Source of the DNA: MAG-121220-bin8 sp002700465
Lineage (GTDB): Bacteria > Bacteroidota > Bacteroidia > Flavobacteriales > Flavobacteriaceae
NCBI GenBank assembly: GCA_943789295.1
Contig: CALSTO010000004.1
Coordinates: 15,268-79,267, forward strand
Length of the DNA stretch: 64,000 nucleotides
Direction: 5' to 3'
Both the position numbers and the translations under genes were made by a program. The notes beneath the pieces were generated by a model. The model did no database searches and was not told the origin of the DNA. It worked only from the letters and a program-made list of their open reading frames with translations. Every line of letters starts with the position of its first letter. Position 1 is the first letter of the stretch. Shown here one piece after another: positions 33,074 to 42,698 of the stretch.

Positions 33074-33765
33074 TTAAAGTTAACGACCAAGTTTTTAAAG
33101 TTTTCCTTGTAACTTCCACCAATTTTATAAGGCTTTTTGTTAATGTAGGCATTACTACCGTCAATTACATCAATTTTATTAATTGCTGCAGTAGTGGATC
33201 GATGTATTCTAATAAACCTATTTCTAGGAAGAGATTCTGTAAATGAAGTTAGTGTAGTATGAACAATAAAGTTTTTCTCTTTAGTAACTATTTTTATGTA
33301 ATCTTTTAAACTCTCTATGGCTAAAATATCATCATAATTTATTTTGACATTTAATTTGTTAACTCTTACGAAAACAAAATCAAGATCAAGACTTTTTTCA
33401 TTTCTAATTCTAGTTATTAGCTTATAAGCTTTTTCCACAGCTTGTTCAAACCTTTCAAATGGGATTGGTTTCATTAAATAATCCACTACATTTAAATCGT
33501 ATCCGTCAAGCGCATAATCTGAATGAGCACTGGTTATAATTGTTTTGGGTGGTGTTTCTAAACTTTTTAAAAAACTTATACCATCAATAAATGGCATATT
33601 AATATCCAAAAACATCAAATCAACTTTTTTCTTTTTAATAGTAGTTAAAGCATCATTAGCATTTGAAAAAGTTCCAACACAGACTAAAAAATCAATTTTT
33701 TTAACAAAATTTTCTATTACTTTAATTGCTAGAGGCTCATCATCTAATATTATACAGTTGATCAT
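33070..33765 (-). CDS. LytTR-family response regulator
   Basis: A 231-residue regulator. The receiver domain (1-115) has the acidic pair Asp8-Asp9, phosphorylated Asp54 in FLDINMP and Lys99 in YLMKPI. A LytTR DNA-binding domain follows (about 135-230), with the RFIRIHRSTTAAINKID and GGSYKENF elements. It overlaps the sensor kinase gene by an ATGA junction of 4 nt. LytTR regulators bind short direct repeats, and pairs of direct repeats lie upstream of both susC genes. A link is possible but not shown. Confidence 0.95.
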   Translation of the reverse strand: MINCIILDDEPLAIKVIENFVKKIDFLVCVGTFSNANDALTTIKKKKVDLMFLDINMPFIDGISFLKSLETPPKTIITSAHSDYALDGYDLNVVDYLMKPIPFERFEQAVEKAYKLITRIRNEKSLDLDFVFVRVNKLNVKINYDDILAIESLKDYIKIVTKEKNFIVHTTLTSFTESLPRNRFIRIHRSTTAAINKIDVIDGSNAYINKKPYKIGGSYKENFKNLVVNFN

Positions 33766-34835
33766 AGTTTAACTTTAAGGTGTGCAATATATTTATTTTT
33801 TTCTTCAATTACATCAAGACTATAAAAATCAGGCCCGTAATTTAACTCTAATCTTTTTTTTAGGTTTGTAAGGCCTATTCCACCAATTTGTCCTTTTATT
33901 TTTTTTGTTTGTTTTTCAAATGAATTTTCAACCCTAAAATCCAAAAGCTTTTTAGTTGCTTTCAAATCAATTTTAATATATCCGTTTTTTGTTGAATTTC
34001 TAGCTCCGTGTTTAAAAGCATTTTCAACAAGTGGAATAAGCATTAATGGTTTAACTATTATTTTTTTTGTTTTCCCACTGATGCTAAAACTTACATCAAG
34101 AGTTTCATCGTATCGTAATTTCTCAATATCAATGTAATCTTTAATATGTGAGACTTCGTTTTGTAATGTTTGAAATTCTTTTCCGGTTTCATATAAAAAA
34201 TACTTCATTAAATCAGAAAGTTTTAAAATTAAATCGGGAGCCTTATCTGATTTATCAATAGTTAAAGAATATAAATTATTTAAAGTGTTGAAAAAGAAGT
34301 GTGGTTGAACTTGAGATCTTAAATACTTTAATTCGCTTTCTAAAAGTATTTCGTTAGTTCTTGTAAGATATTCTCTTTGCTTAATCCAGTCAATAGCTAA
34401 CTTAATGGCCGTAACAAAAGCAATAACATAAATTTCTCCAAGAATTACGTTGATTGCATAAGTAAGGTCAATCTTTGAAGTTATTCCAGCAAATTCAGGT
34501 AAGACATCTCCACTTGTAAAATAATAAGTGATTTGAAACTTTAAAACTAGAGTTAGTCCCAAACTAATAAATAGAAGAGTAAAAAACTCAATTACCTTTC
34601 CGTTAAAAAGTTTAGGAAGAAGATAAAATATAAATATGTAAGATAAGGTAATATGAAAAGGAAACTCAATAATATTAGATTTAATGGAATATGCATAGTC
34701 TTCATAAAAATTTCCCCATCTAATAGTGTTAAAAGTAAAGTAACCTAGCCAAAATAAAATTTGACTAGAAATCGGAATCGAAGATATTTTATTATAAGTT
34801 GGATTTGTGAATAACGATCTTTTACTAACCTTCAT
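33762..34835 (-). CDS. LytS-type sensor histidine kinase
   Basis: A 357-residue membrane kinase. About four hydrophobic segments (26-40, 58-75, 82-100 and 128-150) have little periplasmic loop. A short coiled coil follows, then the His_kinase domain with His179 in QVQPHFFFNTLNNLY and a C-terminal ATPase (LVENAFKHGARNST, then GIGLTNLKKRL). It partners the LytTR regulator downstream, with overlapping stop and start. The signal it senses cannot be inferred. It is divergent from the third sulfatase gene across 117 nt. Confidence 0.94.
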   Translation of the reverse strand: MKVSKRSLFTNPTYNKISSIPISSQILFWLGYFTFNTIRWGNFYEDYAYSIKSNIIEFPFHITLSYIFIFYLLPKLFNGKVIEFFTLLFISLGLTLVLKFQITYYFTSGDVLPEFAGITSKIDLTYAINVILGEIYVIAFVTAIKLAIDWIKQREYLTRTNEILLESELKYLRSQVQPHFFFNTLNNLYSLTIDKSDKAPDLILKLSDLMKYFLYETGKEFQTLQNEVSHIKDYIDIEKLRYDETLDVSFSISGKTKKIIVKPLMLIPLVENAFKHGARNSTKNGYIKIDLKATKKLLDFRVENSFEKQTKKIKGQIGGIGLTNLKKRLELNYGPDFYSLDVIEEKNKYIAHLKVKL

Positions 34836-34952
34836 TATGGGATTTGTATATTTAATTATAAAAACTATTACAGATAGTTAAAAAATAATATTTTGTGATT
34901 TTAAATTATAAATGACTAATTTAAAAATTCATTCTTGAAAAATTGTGTAATA

Positions 34953-36359
34953 ATGAAGTTTATTAAAATTTTACTAGTAATTATATTGTTTTCCTCATGT
35001 CAGAATAATGATAATGTAGAGTCTCCTAACGTCATATTTATCTTAACAGATGACCTAGGGTTTGCTGATTTGAGTTCATATGGTTCAAAAATGATAGAAA
35101 CACCAAACTTGGATTTGATGGCCAGTCAAGGAGCACTTCTTAATTCTTATTATTCAACACAAGCTGTTTGTTCAGCATCAAGAGCGTCAATCCTTACTGG
35201 AAGTTATCCAAACAGAATAGGATTTAGTGGAGCTCTTGGGCCTAATTCAAAAAAAGGAATTAACCCAAGTGAATTCTTAATGTCTGAAATGTTTAAACAA
35301 AATGGATATAATACCGCTATCTATGGTAAATGGCATTTAGGTGATAATAAAAAGTTTTTACCTACAAATCACGGATTTGATGACTTTTTTGGAATATTAT
35401 ATTCAAACGATATGTGGCCTTTTCATGCAGAGTATCCAAATAGTTATCCTGATTTGATGTTGTACGACTATGATAAGCCGATTGAGGTATTAACAGATCA
35501 ATCCGACTTAACTATGGAGTTGACTAGAAAAAGTATTTCGTTTATTGAAAAAAATAAAGACAATCCATTCTTTTTATACTTAGCACATCCTCAGCCTCAT
35601 GTGCCATTGTTCGCTTCTTCAAAATTTAGGGGAAGATCAGATCATGGACTTTACACTGATGTAATTGAAGAAATAGATCATTCTTTGGGTCTTATAATGG
35701 AAACGCTAAAGAAAAATAATTTAGATAAAAACACTGTAGTTGTTTTTACATCCGATAATGGGCCATGGCTTTCTTATGGAGGGCACGCTGGTTCAACTGG
35801 AATATACAGAGAAGGAAAAGGGACAACATGGGAAGGTGGACAAAGGGTCCCTTGTATAGTTTGGTATCCAAATGAAATCAAACCTAATTCAGTTATTAAA
35901 ACTCCTTTGATGGGTATAGATTGGCTCCCGACTTTTGCAAAAATCACTAATGCAAGCTTATCAGAAAATAAAATAGATGGTAAAAATATATGGGAAAATT
36001 TAACTGGAAAAACAGATTCAGACCCTCACGAAGCATTGTTTTTTTATTATCACAAAAACAGTCTTCATGGAGTTAGATACGGAGATTATAAAATGTATTT
36101 TCCACACAGATATAGAACTTTAAACGGGAAAAAAGGGAGAAATGATGGAACCCCAATAAAATATGAATATGTAGATCTCAAAGAAAATGAACTGTATAAT
36201 TTAAAAACTGACCCCTCTGAAACTAAAAATATTCTTAATGAATTTCCTGAAATTGTAAAAAAAATAAACGCTTTAGCTGATAATAAAAGAAAAGAAATTG
36301 GAGATGATCTAACCAATGTTGTTGGTTTAGAAAATAGAGAAGTTGGGATGATTGAATAA
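34953..36359 (+). CDS. Secreted sulfatase lipoprotein (S1 family, third)
   Basis: ATG 34953 is preferred over a TTG 18 nt upstream because it gives a clean lipoprotein signal (MKFIKILLVIILFSSC, Cys16). The enzyme has 468 residues. The Asp pair is in ILTDDLGFAD, and Cys73 in AVCSASRASILTG is the formylglycine site in CSASR form. IYGKWHLG, AHPQPHVPLF and FTSDNGPWLSYG follow, and the C-terminal HGVRYGDYKMYF and YNLKTDPSETKN segments resemble arylsulfatase A-like enzymes. It starts an operon with a glycosylasparaginase and a cytochrome-type protein. Confidence 0.94.
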   Translation: MKFIKILLVIILFSSCQNNDNVESPNVIFILTDDLGFADLSSYGSKMIETPNLDLMASQGALLNSYYSTQAVCSASRASILTGSYPNRIGFSGALGPNSKKGINPSEFLMSEMFKQNGYNTAIYGKWHLGDNKKFLPTNHGFDDFFGILYSNDMWPFHAEYPNSYPDLMLYDYDKPIEVLTDQSDLTMELTRKSISFIEKNKDNPFFLYLAHPQPHVPLFASSKFRGRSDHGLYTDVIEEIDHSLGLIMETLKKNNLDKNTVVVFTSDNGPWLSYGGHAGSTGIYREGKGTTWEGGQRVPCIVWYPNEIKPNSVIKTPLMGIDWLPTFAKITNASLSENKIDGKNIWENLTGKTDSDPHEALFFYYHKNSLHGVRYGDYKMYFPHRYRTLNGKKGRNDGTPIKYEYVDLKENELYNLKTDPSETKNILNEFPEIVKKINALADNKRKEIGDDLTNVVGLENREVGMIE

Positions 36360-36369
36360 TTTTTTAAAA

Positions 36370-37353
36370 ATGAGTAATAGAAGAAATTTTATAAAAAAAT
36401 CTGCTTTAGGAACTTTAGGGGTTTCAAGTATTTTAAGCTGCGACGAGTTAAACAATGTCAATATCAAAAAAACCTATCCTAGAATTATTTCTACATGGAA
36501 TCACGGTTTGGAGGCAAACCAAAAAGCTTGGGAAGTTTTAAAAAATGGAGAGGGAGGACTCTCGGCTGTTGAGAAGGGCGTTAAGGTTTCGGAAGCTGAT
36601 CCAAAAATAAGATCTGTAGGCTATGGCGGCTACCCTGATAGAGACGGTATAGTTACTTTGGATGCTTGCATAATGGATAAAAATAGTAATTGCGGATCGG
36701 TTAGTTTTTTGCAGAATATTAAACACCCTATCTCAGTAGCAAGACATGTAATGGAAGACACACCACATGTTATGCTATCAGGAAAAGGGGCTTTAGATTT
36801 CGCAGTATCAAAAGGCTTCAATCAAGAAGACTTATTGACCGATGAATCAAGAAAAGACTGGTTAAAATGGAAAGAAAATTCAAATTACAAACCAGTTATA
36901 AATATTGAAAATCACGATACTATAAGCATGCTATTAATTGATGAAAACGGTGATCTTTTTGGAGCTTGCACAACTAGTGGTGCAGCTTGGAAAATGCACG
37001 GAAGAGTTGGAGATTCTCCTATTATTGGAGCGGGCTTATTTTTAGATAATGAAGTTGGAGCTGCTGCTGCTACTGGGCTGGGCGAAGCCATAATAAAAAC
37101 ATCTGGAAGCGCTATGGTTGTTGAACTTATGAGACAAGGGTATTCTCCCTTACAAGCATGTAAGACCATAGTTGAAAGGATTTCGAAAATACATAAGTCA
37201 GGACCTGAGTGGGATTACCTTCAAGTTGGATTTATTGCTCTTAATAAAAATGGAGAATATGCTGGATACAGCTTGAGAAAAGGATTTAATTATTCGCTTT
37301 GTGATGAAAAAAATAAAGATTTATTGATTGATGCTAAATATGAAATAGGTTAA
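36370..37353 (+). CDS. N4-(beta-N-acetylglucosaminyl)-L-asparaginase (glycosylasparaginase)
   Basis: ATG 36370 gives 327 residues; a TTG further upstream would spoil the signal. The N terminus MSNRRNFIKKSALGTLG...SILSC is a twin-arginine-type lipoprotein signal. The Ntn-hydrolase Thr184 in NHDTISMLLID is the autoproteolysis site and nucleophile. GRVGDSPIIGAG supplies the aspartate-binding Arg and Asp, and ATGLGEAIIK follows. The enzyme cleaves the GlcNAc-Asn bond of N-linked glycopeptides, as in the Elizabethkingia (Flavobacterium) meningoseptica protein. It lies 10 nt after the sulfatase stop, and its own stop overlaps the next gene by 1 nt. Confidence 0.93.
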   Translation: MSNRRNFIKKSALGTLGVSSILSCDELNNVNIKKTYPRIISTWNHGLEANQKAWEVLKNGEGGLSAVEKGVKVSEADPKIRSVGYGGYPDRDGIVTLDACIMDKNSNCGSVSFLQNIKHPISVARHVMEDTPHVMLSGKGALDFAVSKGFNQEDLLTDESRKDWLKWKENSNYKPVINIENHDTISMLLIDENGDLFGACTTSGAAWKMHGRVGDSPIIGAGLFLDNEVGAAAATGLGEAIIKTSGSAMVVELMRQGYSPLQACKTIVERISKIHKSGPEWDYLQVGFIALNKNGEYAGYSLRKGFNYSLCDEKNKDLLIDAKYEIG

Positions 37354-39392
37354 TGGAAATTTTAAATTATTTAGGAAAATTTCATCCAGTAGTTTTACAC
37401 CTTCCTATAGGTGCTTTATACTTAACTTTTTGTCTAGTTTTATTAGAAAGGTTTTTTAAAACTAAATACACTATTCCAATACGGTTTGGATTATTATTTT
37501 CATTTGCTTTTTCAATTTTAAGCGCTTTGTTGGGTTATTTTCTATACTTGGGAGATGATTTTTCAGGGGATCTAATTGATAGACACATGTGGCTTGGTAT
37601 TTCTACAACTGTTTCTATTGGAGGATTACTTTGGATGCATAAAACTTCTAAATATTTGAATTATTTCACTCCTTCCTTTGTGTTTACTGTTGTGTTATTG
37701 TCAGTAACTGGTCATTTTGGAGGTCAAATTACACACGGAAGTGAATATTTGAAAATACCAGATTTTAGTAAGACTACAAGCGTAACTAGTTTAGATAGTA
37801 TAAACCTATATTCAAGTGTTGTAATGCCAATACTTGATAACAAATGTGTTAAGTGTCATAATCAAAACAAGTCTAAAGGGGATTTAATGTTAAACTCTAA
37901 AGAAGCAATTTTAAAAGGCGGAGAATCTGGTCAAATATTAGTTTCTTTTGACGCAAGTTCAAGCCACTTATATAATTACCCAAACCTACCGATGAACGAT
38001 AAAATGCATATGCCACCTGAGGGTAACGTGCAGTTAACTGAAAATGAAATTGAAATTCTAAAAATATGGATTGACAAAGGCGCTAATTTCGATCAATATA
38101 GTGCTTTAGAAAGTTTTGATACTGATCAAAAAGAAATGGTGATGTCTTTTATGCCATCCGATCTGCCAATTGTAGATCCGCCAAGAAAACAAGATTTAGA
38201 AAAGCTTTTAGAATTAGATTTTAGGCTTGAAAGAAACAGTATCACTAATAATTATGTAGAAGCTAAGTTTTTAGGAAAGGTCTTAAAATCAAAACATATT
38301 AAGGCTTTATTAAAAGTTAAGGAACAGCTAATCAAATTAGATCTTAGTCATACTAATTTGAATGATAATTTAATATCAAAACTTAATTCTCTTAAAAATT
38401 TAAAGTATTTAAAAATTAATAATACTAAAATTACAGATAAGGGACTTTCTTCAATAAGCAGTTCAGTTGAAAGCTTAAATTTAAATGAAAATAAATTAAG
38501 CTTTGATGGTCTAAAAAATTTACTTGAACAAAAAAGCTTAAAAGCAGTCTATTTATGGAATACATCTATTAGTAAGGATAATCAAACAGAATTATTAGGC
38601 CTTTCAACTGCTGAATTAAATTTTGGAGTTAGTGATTTTGCAAAAGGAGTTCCTCTCTCTATTCCGAAACCAATTTCTGGCCAAACTATGTTCTCAGATT
38701 CTTTAAAAATAGAGTTTTATAAGTCTTTAGGAAACCCTACAATAAGATACACTCTAAATGGAAAAGATCCAGATTCATTATCTTCTCTTTATTCAAAGCC
38801 TTTCTCTATTTCAAGCTCATTAACCTTAAAAACGAAAGCCTTTAAAGAAGGTTGGTTGGACAGTAAAGTTGGTGTAATGGATTTTATTAAAGTGGAAGGA
38901 ATTTTAAAAAATTATGTTTTAAAAACAACACCTGATAACAGATATAGGCATCCAAAAAAATTATTTGATGGTATTATTGGTGACATCAATTTTAGAGATG
39001 GTCATTGGAACGGGTTCATAAGAACTAGCGATTATGAAAGAGGAGTGAATGAAAGAAATTCCGGTGATTTAGTTTTGGAAATAGACCTTAGCGATAAAAA
39101 TTATAATTCAATTGGGTTCCATGCTCTTGAATCTATAGGAGCATATATAATGTTCCCAGAAAGTATAGAGTTATATGATATTTCGCTGAACTCAAATAAG
39201 TTAATTTATTCTAAAAAATTACCTAAATCATCTTTGGGAGCACCTAATATTACTAAGTTTTTTAAGGTTCCTATTCTTGAAAACCCGTCAAAAGTTAAAT
39301 TAGTTGTAAAAAGCAATAAAGAACTTCCCAAAGGTCATCCGGCGGAAGGAGAGTATGCTTGGCTTTTTGTTGATGAAATTCTATTTTTATAA
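37353..39392 (+). CDS. DUF2231 membrane / c-type cytochrome / LRR / chitobiase-type C-domain fusion
   Basis: A 679-residue multi-domain protein. The N terminus (about 1-130) is a DUF2231-like membrane domain with four spans and conserved His residues (KFHPVVLHLPIG). A planctomycete-type cytochrome domain (about 150-250) follows with Cys165-Val-Lys-Cys168-His169 and MPPEGNVQL as likely distal ligand. Next come a few LRR-like repeats (about 300-410; LIKLDLSHTNLNDNLISKLN), then a chitobiase C-terminal-like domain (GNPTIRYTLNGKDPDSLSSLYSKPF). It overlaps the glycosylasparaginase stop by 1 nt. It may pass electrons for a periplasmic sugar oxidation step. Confidence 0.82.
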   Translation: MEILNYLGKFHPVVLHLPIGALYLTFCLVLLERFFKTKYTIPIRFGLLFSFAFSILSALLGYFLYLGDDFSGDLIDRHMWLGISTTVSIGGLLWMHKTSKYLNYFTPSFVFTVVLLSVTGHFGGQITHGSEYLKIPDFSKTTSVTSLDSINLYSSVVMPILDNKCVKCHNQNKSKGDLMLNSKEAILKGGESGQILVSFDASSSHLYNYPNLPMNDKMHMPPEGNVQLTENEIEILKIWIDKGANFDQYSALESFDTDQKEMVMSFMPSDLPIVDPPRKQDLEKLLELDFRLERNSITNNYVEAKFLGKVLKSKHIKALLKVKEQLIKLDLSHTNLNDNLISKLNSLKNLKYLKINNTKITDKGLSSISSSVESLNLNENKLSFDGLKNLLEQKSLKAVYLWNTSISKDNQTELLGLSTAELNFGVSDFAKGVPLSIPKPISGQTMFSDSLKIEFYKSLGNPTIRYTLNGKDPDSLSSLYSKPFSISSSLTLKTKAFKEGWLDSKVGVMDFIKVEGILKNYVLKTTPDNRYRHPKKLFDGIIGDINFRDGHWNGFIRTSDYERGVNERNSGDLVLEIDLSDKNYNSIGFHALESIGAYIMFPESIELYDISLNSNKLIYSKKLPKSSLGAPNITKFFKVPILENPSKVKLVVKSNKELPKGHPAEGEYAWLFVDEILFL

Positions 39393-39428
39393 ATTTTAAT
39401 AAAAGAAATTTTAAAACATTCTAGTTCA

Positions 39429-39449
39429 AATGTTTAGGCAATGTTTAGG
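39429..39449 (+). repeat. 10-bp direct repeat of 11-bp period upstream of the second susC
   Basis: AATGTTTAGG at 39429-39438 and again at 39440-39449, exactly one helical turn apart, 133 nt before the susC ATG. The same architecture with a different core lies before the first susC. The role as operator is inferred. Confidence 0.5.
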
Positions 39450-39581
39450 TCATTTTATAGTTGAAAATTGATCGTAATAAATTCCACTTTTGTCGAAATA
39501 TTCCAAAATTTTTATGAATATGTTAAAAAAGTGTTAACGATTTTATTAAATTAGTACTGATTTAAACAAAACTAAATATTT

Positions 39582-42500
39582 ATGAAAACAAAATTTTTTA
39601 CAATTTTGTCCTCTTTTTTATTGGTGTTTGCATTCGGTTTTACCGTTCAAGCCCAATCAATTAGCGGGACAGTAACCGACGATAACGGTGTACCTCTTCC
39701 GGGAGCAACTGTTTTAGTCGAAGGAACTTCAAATGGAGTTTCCACTGATTTTGATGGTAATTATTCAATTAACGCTTCAAGTGGTGACACCCTTGTTTTT
39801 AGCTTTGTTGGATATTCAAGTCAATCAGTAGTTGTCGGATCTTCTGCAACAGTTAACGTTTCTTTACAACCAGATAATGCTTTATCTGAAGTAGTTGTAA
39901 CTGCACTTGGTGTAAAAAGAAATGTTAAAGCGGTTGGGTATTCAATTACTCAAGTAGGCGGTGAAGAACTAAGCGATAACAAAACTACAAATGCAATTAA
40001 TGCTTTACAAGGTAAAGTTGCCGGTGTTATGGTAACTGGTTCATCGATGGGAGCTAAAGGTTCAAGTAGAGTTGTTATTCGTGGTACTAGTTCATTAACT
40101 GGAAATAACCAACCTTTATATGTTGTAGATGGAATTACTATTAACAATTCAAATTTAGGATCTGCTGGTGTATGGGGAGGTGCTGACTACGGAGATGGTA
40201 TCTCTAGTATTAACCCAGATGAAATTGAATCTGTTTCTGTTTTAAAAGGTGGTGCAGCTGCAGCGCTTTACGGATCTAGAGCTTCTAATGGTGTTATAAT
40301 TATAAATACTAAAACTGGAGCTGGTACTAAGGGAATCGGAGTTGAATTCAATTCTTCAACTCAATTTGACATGTTAAATCTTTCATTAAGGGACACTCAA
40401 GAAATTTATGGTCAGGGTAGAGATGCTTCTAAAGTATCTGATGCAATTGACACTTATCAAGCTTGGGGACCAAAAATGGACGGTTCTTTAGTTGAGCAGT
40501 GGGATGGTGTTGCTAGACCTTACACTAATAAGGGAAGTAACTTAGATAAATTCTATCAAACTGGTGAAACTTACACAAATACTATTGCTGTTTCATCTTC
40601 AAACGAAAACGGTAGTACTAGATTTTCCGTAACAAATTTGGATAATTTAGACATCGTACCTAACTCTACATTAAAACGAAATTCTTTTGGATTAAATTCT
40701 TCTAGAAAATATGGAGATAAGTTTAATGTTGATGTAAATATGAAATACATCTTAGAAGACCAAGAAGGTAATCCACAATTATCAGATTCACCAGGTAATG
40801 GAAACTTTGCTGTTAATTTATTTGCCCCTACTGTTTCTGTTGATGACATGATGGGAGAAGGTGGACTTGGTAGAAATGCAGATTTAACAGAATTTAGAAT
40901 TAGTGATAATTCTTATTCTCAGAATCCATATTTTGCTGCTTATAATTTTATAAATTCATCTGAAAAAGCGAGATTTATAGGTGCATTAAATGCTAGATAT
41001 GATGTTACTGATTATTTATACCTTAGAGGTAGACTAGGTGGAGATCGTTACGATTTACACAAAACTGGTTCAACTCCTTGGGGAACTGCTTTTCAGCCTA
41101 GAGGTTCTATAAATGAAAATAAAAGTACGTTTAAGCAATACGATGCCGATGCGTTTTTGGGGACAGATAATTTACAAATCGTAGATGATTTAACTGTAAA
41201 TGCGTTTGTTGGTATAGGAACAAACGTTCAAGAATATGATGCAGTATCAAAATCAGGTTCTGATTTTATTGTTCCATTTTTAATTAATGTTCAAAACACT
41301 AAAAACCAAGGTGGTGGATACAGCTACTGGAAAAAGAAAATTAACTCAGCTTATGGATCTGCAGAATTTGGATTCCAGGACTGGGCTTTCTTAACAGTAA
41401 CTGCTAGAAACGACTGGTTCTCAACTTTATCTTTAAAAGATAAAAAATCACCAAACAATGACTTATATACTTCTGCGTCTCTTTCATTAGTTCTATCTGA
41501 TGTTATGGATCTTGGAGATACTGTTTCTTTCTTAAAATTAAGAGGAGGTTATTCTCAGGTAGCAGGTGGTGCTGATAGCCCATATGCTTTAAGTTTATCT
41601 TACGGAATATACGGACAAGGTCACTTAGGTGCTTCTCTTGGAAATATTTCTGGAGGAACTATTCCTAACTCTGAAATTACTCCTTTTGAGAAAAACGAAA
41701 CTGAATTTGGTGTAGACTTAAGAATGTTTGACAACAAACTTTCTATAGATGCAACTTACTATGACAATGAAACTCTAGGAGACATTGTTGGAGTTAGTGC
41801 TTCTGCAACATCAGGTTTTGGAAGTGCACTTGCTAATCTTGGTAATATTTCAAACTCAGGTATTGAATTACTTATTAAAGGTGAGATAATGAGAACTGAT
41901 GATTTCGCTTGGAATGCATCAATTAACTACACTAATAATACAAGTGAAGTAGTTGCAACTAATGATACTGGAGGTAATATCTCAATGGATGAGCCTCGTT
42001 CAAGAAACTTAAGAGTAACTCACATTGTAGGAGAGAAATATGGAGCACTTTACGGTTCTTCATATGTGAGAAATGATGCAGGTGCCATTGTTCACGAAAT
42101 GGTTAACGGAATTCCAATTCCAAAAATTGGTGCTAGAAAAATCTTAGGATTTGGAGTTGCGCCAACTTCTTTAGGTTTAGGATCTTCGTTTAGATATAAA
42201 GATTTCAATGCTTCAATTTTAATTGAAGGAAAAACTGGTGGGCAAATTTACTCTGGAACAAATGCTTTTTTAATCAGAAATGGTCATCACAAAAAAACTG
42301 TTCCTGCAGGAGGTCGTGAGGCTGGATTTACACCATCTGGTGTAATGGAAGATGGAAGTGCCATTACAACTTCTATTCCTCAAGCTCAACAAGAAGACTA
42401 TTACAGAAGAACTTACTCAATTGCTGAAGAAGCTATACAAGATTCAGATTATATGAGAGTTCGCCAATTAAGTATTGGATACAACGTACCGTCTAGCATG

Positions 42501-42686
42501 CTAGAAGGAACGTTTGTTGATAAAGCTACTGTATCGCTTATTGGAAGAAATTTATTTTTCTTAAGCAATAGTACTGATAATATTGACCCGGAGTCTGCAT
42601 ATAATAACGGAAACTCTGCTGGTTTAGAATGGTTCGGTCTTCCTGTTCCTAGAACAATTGGACTTAACGTAAATCTTAAATTTTAA
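39582..42686 (+). CDS. SusC/RagA-family TonB-linked outer-membrane transporter (copy 2)
   Basis: At 1034 residues it has the same architecture as copy 1: signal peptide ending VQAQ, carboxypeptidase-regulatory-like domain, plug domain with VSVLKGGAAAALYGSRASNGV, and a beta barrel ending in NLKF. The first about 230 residues and several barrel segments are almost identical to copy 1, and 41361-41444 matches 17341-17424 over 84 nt without a change. Differences cluster in the barrel parts that would form outer loops (about residues 260-320 and 400-450), which fits different ligand preferences. SusD follows after 12 nt. Confidence 0.97.
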   Translation: MKTKFFTILSSFLLVFAFGFTVQAQSISGTVTDDNGVPLPGATVLVEGTSNGVSTDFDGNYSINASSGDTLVFSFVGYSSQSVVVGSSATVNVSLQPDNALSEVVVTALGVKRNVKAVGYSITQVGGEELSDNKTTNAINALQGKVAGVMVTGSSMGAKGSSRVVIRGTSSLTGNNQPLYVVDGITINNSNLGSAGVWGGADYGDGISSINPDEIESVSVLKGGAAAALYGSRASNGVIIINTKTGAGTKGIGVEFNSSTQFDMLNLSLRDTQEIYGQGRDASKVSDAIDTYQAWGPKMDGSLVEQWDGVARPYTNKGSNLDKFYQTGETYTNTIAVSSSNENGSTRFSVTNLDNLDIVPNSTLKRNSFGLNSSRKYGDKFNVDVNMKYILEDQEGNPQLSDSPGNGNFAVNLFAPTVSVDDMMGEGGLGRNADLTEFRISDNSYSQNPYFAAYNFINSSEKARFIGALNARYDVTDYLYLRGRLGGDRYDLHKTGSTPWGTAFQPRGSINENKSTFKQYDADAFLGTDNLQIVDDLTVNAFVGIGTNVQEYDAVSKSGSDFIVPFLINVQNTKNQGGGYSYWKKKINSAYGSAEFGFQDWAFLTVTARNDWFSTLSLKDKKSPNNDLYTSASLSLVLSDVMDLGDTVSFLKLRGGYSQVAGGADSPYALSLSYGIYGQGHLGASLGNISGGTIPNSEITPFEKNETEFGVDLRMFDNKLSIDATYYDNETLGDIVGVSASATSGFGSALANLGNISNSGIELLIKGEIMRTDDFAWNASINYTNNTSEVVATNDTGGNISMDEPRSRNLRVTHIVGEKYGALYGSSYVRNDAGAIVHEMVNGIPIPKIGARKILGFGVAPTSLGLGSSFRYKDFNASILIEGKTGGQIYSGTNAFLIRNGHHKKTVPAGGREAGFTPSGVMEDGSAITTSIPQAQQEDYYRRTYSIAEEAIQDSDYMRVRQLSIGYNVPSSMLEGTFVDKATVSLIGRNLFFLSNSTDNIDPESAYNNGNSAGLEWFGLPVPRTIGLNVNLKF

Positions 42687-42698
42687 ACTTATATAATT

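Noticed and set aside
36352..36369. Longer N terminus of the glycosylasparaginase from a TTG
   Set aside because: It would place six residues before a clean Tat-lipoprotein signal and overlap the sulfatase stop.
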